A stretch of 9,476 nt of DNA from an uncultured Desulfuromonadales bacterium (GTDB lineage Bacteria; Desulfobacterota; Desulfuromonadia; Desulfuromonadales; Geopsychrobacteraceae), in contig CAMYNC010000134.1 of NCBI GenBank assembly GCA_947259685.1, forward strand, positions 1 through 9,476. Direction: 5' to 3'. Below are positions 5,813-9,476 of the stretch, piece by piece. Position 1 is the stretch's first letter. Every line of letters starts with the position of its first letter. A program made the position numbers and the translations under genes. Under the pieces are notes generated by a model. The model was not told the origin of the DNA, searched no databases, and saw only the letters and a list, made by a program, of their open reading frames with translations.

Positions 5813-6864
5813 GCCGGCAATTCCTCGCGATGACTTGCTTCCAACTCCAGATCTTTCACCACAATCCACTCGCTTCGAGGGTCCTGAATATTCAACTCAA
5901 TTCCGCTACGCCAGACCAGGCAAAGAGTTCGTGTGTCGGTATCGACGCTGAGGGTATCGCAAGTTGCCGCAAGCGTCTCCACCCGCTTCTCGCTAACCAA
6001 CGTCACTGCCAGGCGCGGTGTTGGGATCTGCAGCAATACTCCTTCAGGTTGAATCGCCTCGGCGAGCAACCCTTTGAGCCGGATAGTCTCCCCGCCGGCA
6101 AAATTATTTTCAAAGCGCTGATCCAAAGGGGCGGCATTGTATAGTCCGGACGGAGCCTGCCCAGCGAAGGGGCAGCCTCCCCAGGCGATGGCGGATTCAT
6201 CCAGCTGGCTGCTGGCGGCCAGGCGCGGCTCCCAGAACGGCGCCAACGGGCCATAGCCGGCTGGCGGTACCCGCTGCGCCGGACGAGTGATATATTTGGG
6301 GCCGATTTCGATCTGCGGCAAAGCCATCCCTTTGACCCGCCAGCCTTTCTGGCTGTAACCGCTACCGACCGGGTTGGGAGCATAGAGCTGTTCCTCATGA
6401 TTGGGATCGACACCGCCGTAAGCGTATTCATAGCGTAGCGGCAGCTCGGCAAGGGGGCCTGGTTTGCCAACACCGATGCCGAGCAGAGATTTCTCCCAGC
6501 TGCGCGGGCCGAACAATCGTAAGGTCTTTTGCCAGAAATGATCTTTGCCAGAACACAGATCGACCGAAACCTCCATGACGGTAGCGCCCGACGCTGGCGG
6601 CTGCGCAGTCCCTGTGAGCAGGAACTCGCCGCCATCCTTAAAAGGAACGCTTTCACAGGCAGCGGCCAGGCTCGACTGCCCGGGGTCGCCGTAATAGCGG
6701 TCGGCCTCTTCAATCTCTGGAGGGGAGTCAAGCTCGGTCAGCATGCCGTCGGCAGCGAAGCGGTAGGCCATTTTCACCACGACCGTCATCTGCCGCTGGC
6801 CGTCGCGGTTCCAACCGGGATAGAGCCCGGCGGCCCAATTGCTGCGGTTGTCAAGCTCAAGCAC
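5809..6864 (-). CDS. DUF2169 family T6SS accessory protein
   Basis: DUF2169 proteins are encoded with VgrG, PAAR and effectors and are thought to act as adaptors or chaperones in cargo loading onto the T6SS spike (family knowledge). The expected order is present: LELDNRSNW at the start, DGQRQMTVVVKMAYRFAADG (21-40), LPLRYEYAYGGVD (141-153), NPVGSGY (164-170), PAGYGPL (201-207) and YNAAPLDQRF (242-251). The chosen start is GTG 6864, preceded by AAAGGGG with seven bases between. It gives 351 aa, begins where the domain begins, and overlaps the upstream gene by 8 bp. A longer frame opens at GTG 6954, but it adds 30 residues without domain character, overlaps by 98 bp and lacks a ribosome-binding site. 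The downstream gene overlaps its stop by four bases. Confidence 0.88.
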   Translation of the reverse strand: MLELDNRSNWAAGLYPGWNRDGQRQMTVVVKMAYRFAADGMLTELDSPPEIEEADRYYGDPGQSSLAAACESVPFKDGGEFLLTGTAQPPASGATVMEVSVDLCSGKDHFWQKTLRLFGPRSWEKSLLGIGVGKPGPLAELPLRYEYAYGGVDPNHEEQLYAPNPVGSGYSQKGWRVKGMALPQIEIGPKYITRPAQRVPPAGYGPLAPFWEPRLAASSQLDESAIAWGGCPFAGQAPSGLYNAAPLDQRFENNFAGGETIRLKGLLAEAIQPEGVLLQIPTPRLAVTLVSEKRVETLAATCDTLSVDTDTRTLCLVWRSGIELNIQDPRSEWIVVKDLELEASHREELPA

Positions 6865-8134
6865 CCAGCTGCCCCTTTCGAACCGAGTTGGAGGGCACAG
6901 CAGTACCTTCTTGCGGAGCAACAGGCAATTTCCCGAGGATGCGGCGACGTTCACTGCGCCAGCTATTTACTGTCAACCCGAGCGGCCGCTGCAGTTTGAA
7001 TGAGAGCAGATCAAGCATGTCAGCATCGCCCTGCCCGGCCAGCTTAAGACAAGTATCCATTAGCGATTGGGGAGCCAGCGGTTGCCCACGAAAGAAACGA
7101 TCCTGCTCTTTCAACCCAGCTCGATTCTCCTCCAGCCAGTTACCGGCCGCCTCAATATCCGGCATGGTTTCGCCACTGGCTTCCACGTCGGCGCCCCCGA
7201 CCAGACTCAGCCGGGGTTTGCGGCCCAGCTGTTGCCCGGCCAACCAACGCCAGGCCTGTGCAGCAGGCTCCATCGCCTGGGCCTGGCCAAGGCCGGCAAA
7301 CAGATCGTCCAGGGCTTCTGGAGATCCATGCAGCGCCAACAGCCCAGCACCGTTCTGCAGGTCGGTTGCGAAGCAACTGCGTAAAATAGGATAGCTCTCC
7401 CGATCGCCTGAGAGGGCCGTCAGGCGCAGTAGCGGCAGCTGTTTCTCGGGGGATGGTTCAAGTTCAATGGCGCGCCGCAATGCTTTCGGCAGTTCAGGGT
7501 CACCGCGTAGCAAGCCGCCGCGCAATGCGGCAGAGATCGCTTCTGAAGCTAATCCCTTGGGTCTGGTCACACCGAGCAGTGGCTGATAGTAAGCACGAAA
7601 CAGTTCCAGGCTGACCTTAGGGTTGTCTGCGGCATAGGCTAAGGCCGCCTGCTGCAGGTCGGGACTGCTGCTCTGCAGTTCGGCACGGTTGTAGAGCGCT
7701 TTAGGTACGGAATAGCCTTGCTCGCGCCACAGGCTGAACAGAATCGGCCGCAAGGATTCATGTGAGCGATAAAGATCGACACAACCTTGATCCGCTTCGG
7801 GGGGACAGAACAGACTGAGAGCAAGAAAGGCTCCCAGGCCCTTAGCACCACCGGCGACGAGCAAATCATAGGCCTGCTGGTAGCCGCTTCGGCGAACACT
7901 GGGATCTTCGGCGCTGAGCTGACTGGCCAGCCAGACGAAGCAATCCGGAGCCTTGTCAGGCTTTCGATCAAGGGTTTCGGGGCAGCGGCCAAGGACATAA
8001 AAATGCAGTCGCAGACGTTGTTCCAAGCGTTCCAATGGGGCGGCATCGTCCAGCGGGCGTGAAGACCAGGCGGATCTCTGGCGGAATAGGACCAGCGCCG
8101 AATCCCAATGGGTTTGCAGGTAGGGAAGGTTCAT
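6857..8134 (-). CDS. TIGR02270-like helical-repeat protein of T6SS loci
   Basis: A 425-aa soluble, mostly helical protein without signal peptide or membrane segment. The N-terminus (HWDSALVLFRQRSAWSSRPLDDAAPLERLEQRLRLHFYVLGRCPE) matches the opening of the TIGR02270 family, and the middle consists of leucine/alanine-rich helix pairs like HEAT repeats, for example at about 205-310 (LRGGLLRGDPELPKALRRAIEL, LPLLRLTALSGDRESYPILRSC, GAGLLALHGSPEALDDLFAGLG). The C-terminal part (LMDTCLKLAGQGDADMLDLLSFKLQRPLGL) is also typical. Such genes sit beside vgrG and DUF2169 genes; the molecular role is unknown, and a scaffold or cargo-binding function is inference. The ATG at 8134 lies eight bases after the stop of the preceding gene, with only a weak AGG before it. 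Confidence 0.75.
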   Translation of the reverse strand: MNLPYLQTHWDSALVLFRQRSAWSSRPLDDAAPLERLEQRLRLHFYVLGRCPETLDRKPDKAPDCFVWLASQLSAEDPSVRRSGYQQAYDLLVAGGAKGLGAFLALSLFCPPEADQGCVDLYRSHESLRPILFSLWREQGYSVPKALYNRAELQSSSPDLQQAALAYAADNPKVSLELFRAYYQPLLGVTRPKGLASEAISAALRGGLLRGDPELPKALRRAIELEPSPEKQLPLLRLTALSGDRESYPILRSCFATDLQNGAGLLALHGSPEALDDLFAGLGQAQAMEPAAQAWRWLAGQQLGRKPRLSLVGGADVEASGETMPDIEAAGNWLEENRAGLKEQDRFFRGQPLAPQSLMDTCLKLAGQGDADMLDLLSFKLQRPLGLTVNSWRSERRRILGKLPVAPQEGTAVPSNSVRKGQLGA

Positions 8135-8142
8135 CGGCCTGG

Positions 8143-8574
8143 TCAGTTCAATTCGATGGTTGAGCCTTGCAGCCGCAGACGGCCTTCGGAAATATGGTAG
8201 ATTTCACGACCATCAACCCAGATACGGCCGTCAGCGGTAATTTCGATGCGGCTCTCACCCGATTTCAGACAGATTCCGCCGGCCGCCTCGATTTCCAGAC
8301 GACCATCCTGGTCGAGAACCAGCGGGTTGGGCTTTTCCCCGGGACTGCGCAACCGGGCCATGACTATCACCCCGCCTTCGGCCGGCATGACGGCCACCTG
8401 ATCGCCTGGTTTCAAGATGGCAACAGCCTCGAAATGGCCGATTACGGACAGTTGTTCTCCGGAACGTTCAACCTTTTGCGCTTGGCCATCTTGCGTAGCG
8501 ACCACAGCGGCGATGAGGGTCTGTCCCTGAAGCTGGTTCTGGTTGGGGTAAAGTTGGGCAAGCTTGTTGCTCAT
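8143..8574 (-). CDS. DUF6484-like small T6SS-associated protein
   Basis: A 143-aa protein with two parts. Residues 1 to about 75 look like a small beta-barrel (TLIAAVVATQDGQAQKV, LKPGDQVAVMPAEGGVIVMARLRSP), the pattern of DUF6484 proteins encoded after vgrG. Residues about 85-143 are short repeating strands (GRLEIEAAGGICLKSGESRIEITADGRIWVDGREIYHISEGRLRLQGSTIELN, split by glycines), corresponding to the SI-LT-DGKV-IRG...GGSVQIN ending of that family and resembling a VgrG beta-helix tail. The ATG at 8574 is chosen because AAGGAAGG lies five bases upstream and the domain begins there; a longer frame to 8661 would run into the vgrG tail. It lies 16 bp after vgrG. A role as spike extension or adaptor is inference. 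Confidence 0.7.
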   Translation of the reverse strand: MSNKLAQLYPNQNQLQGQTLIAAVVATQDGQAQKVERSGEQLSVIGHFEAVAILKPGDQVAVMPAEGGVIVMARLRSPGEKPNPLVLDQDGRLEIEAAGGICLKSGESRIEITADGRIWVDGREIYHISEGRLRLQGSTIELN

Positions 8575-8590
8575 GCGACCTTCCTTCTGG

Positions 8591-9476
8591 TTAATTGTTG
8601 CCGATACTTCCCGCCTTGATATTAATCGTGGCGGCATTGATCGCAACGCTTGGACCTTCAATAATCAAATCTCCGCCGCTGCTGATTTCAATCGCCCCAC
8701 TGCCCTGACCGATATGGATAGTTCCTCCGCCACGGCCCTGAACGCTGATTGCCCCGGCGACGGAAATACGAGCCTGTCCACGAACAACAAGAAGATCGAG
8801 ATCCTGTCCCTGAACCTCAGTCGACTGTGATTTACCAACCTCGGTCAGCATCTGCCCTGCCGCAGTCTGGGTCATGTCGGCATCTTCGGCCAGATAGAGA
8901 ATGTGTTCGCCGGCCTGCAGCTGGATGTCGGTTGCCGCCTGCATCTCGATCTGCTGGTTTCTGGTCTGCAGGCGTTGGGCATTCTCAACCTTGACCAGAT
9001 GGTCGTTACCAGACTGCAGGGTTTGCGTCTCTCCCGACTCGATGCGCATCTCCTGCTTGGCGTAGACTTCCATCTCTCCCTCTTCGGTCGCCAGGCGCAC
9101 CAGGTGGCCATCGCTATCGGCATCGAGAGAGAGGATATTTTTCCGCTCCAGGGTGAGAAGTTCGCTCTTTTCCTTACCCCGGCGATCATCCATCAGCAGC
9201 TGGTTGCCACCCCAGGTGCGAAGAAGGTTCTCGCTGGGGTTGGCTGCCGAAACCGGACTGGCTGTGTCGGGATTGGGGAGCACACCGAGCAGGATCGGCC
9301 GATCAAGATCGCCGTTGACACAGGCCATCGCGACCTCGCTGCCAGCATGTAAGGGAAAATGCTGACCGTACTGGTCGCCGCCATAAGGCTGCATCAGCCG
9401 CACTGCATGGCTGGCCTGACCTGCGGGAGTATCGTCGAGATCGAAATCGACCCGCACCCGATAGCGTCCCTCGCTG
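8591..9476 (-). CDS. vgrG: T6SS spike protein VgrG (TssI), C-terminal part; 5' end outside window
   Basis: VgrG trimers form the puncturing spike at the tip of the T6SS tube. The visible 294 residues begin inside the gp5 OB-fold (EGRYRVRVDFDLDD, VRLMQPYGGDQYGQHFPLHAGSEV, NGDLDRPILLGVLPNPD, fragment residues 2-69). They continue through the linker WGGNQLLMDDRRGKE-S (88-104) and end in a long beta-helix of short repeated strands (about 115-294) with no added effector domain; the protein stops at AGSIGNN. The reading frame runs off the right edge, so the N-terminal gp27-like region is not seen. It is the first visible gene of a five-gene minus-strand operon. A plain tail like this normally carries a separate PAAR or adaptor-bound cargo rather than a fused effector. 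Confidence 0.93.
   Translation of the reverse strand, partial: SEGRYRVRVDFDLDDTPAGQASHAVRLMQPYGGDQYGQHFPLHAGSEVAMACVNGDLDRPILLGVLPNPDTASPVSAANPSENLLRTWGGNQLLMDDRRGKEKSELLTLERKNILSLDADSDGHLVRLATEEGEMEVYAKQEMRIESGETQTLQSGNDHLVKVENAQRLQTRNQQIEMQAATDIQLQAGEHILYLAEDADMTQTAAGQMLTEVGKSQSTEVQGQDLDLLVVRGQARISVAGAISVQGRGGGTIHIGQGSGAIEISSGGDLIIEGPSVAINAATINIKAGSIGNN

Noticed and set aside
6003..6731. 242-codon open frame on the minus strand inside the DUF2169 gene
   Set aside because: It is another frame of a GC-rich gene. The translation is Arg/Ser/Pro-rich and has no family features, whereas the DUF2169 frame carries all expected motifs.
1..9476. CRISPR arrays, tRNA and rRNA genes
   Set aside because: No regularly spaced direct repeats, cloverleaf-like segments or rRNA-like sequence were seen on reading both strands.

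Overview
The window looks like accessory DNA from a Gram-negative bacterium. The right half is the 3' end of a type VI secretion (T6SS) vgrG operon, which requires a Gram-negative envelope. Together with an IS1182-family element and BrnTA and Xre/RES toxin-antitoxin genes, this suggests a proteobacterium or a Desulfuromonadales-like (Geobacter/Pelobacter-type) bacterium. That placement is an inference from gene content and style; no rRNA or other marker gene is present.

Layout, left to right. (1) Positions 1 to about 1706 are the right part of an IS1182-family insertion sequence: a complete 508-aa DDE transposase plus its 3' flank. The left end lies outside the window. (2) Positions 1700-3390 are an AT-rich patchwork of small, same-strand, separately spaced genes: a brnT toxin gene broken by a one-base deletion, its intact brnA antitoxin gene, a small cupin gene and an uncharacterised 129-aa protein. 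Spacing and base composition resemble a gene-cassette or acquired island, but no complete attC site could be found. (3) Positions 3507-4552 are a complete Xre-MbcA-ParS/RES toxin-antitoxin operon. It has a recognisable promoter, an inverted repeat lying over that promoter, and a run of nine C just upstream. (4) Positions 4664-9476, minus strand and GC-rich, are a tightly packed operon read right to left: vgrG (5' part outside the window), a DUF6484-like protein, a TIGR02270-like helical-repeat protein, a DUF2169 protein and a thiolase-fold/ketosynthase-like protein. Junctions are 16 bp, 8 bp, an 8-bp overlap (for the chosen start) and an ATGA overlap, so translational coupling is likely.

How the genes work together. 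The minus-strand operon probably supplies a T6SS spike (VgrG) and accessory proteins that help load or fit a cargo onto it; DUF2169 proteins are known neighbours of VgrG, PAAR and effector genes. The last gene keeps the ketosynthase cysteine but appears to have lost both catalytic histidines, so it is more likely a binding or structural protein than an active condensing enzyme. No PAAR or effector gene follows within the window: the operon ends 111 bp from the convergent RES toxin gene. The left side is mobile or defence-type DNA in which at least one toxin gene has been inactivated.

The strongest leads for something little described are the degenerate ketosynthase inside a vgrG operon and the missing cargo at the operon's end. 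The operator and C-tract arrangement in front of the Xre/RES operon is a secondary lead. All other genes belong to recognisable families.
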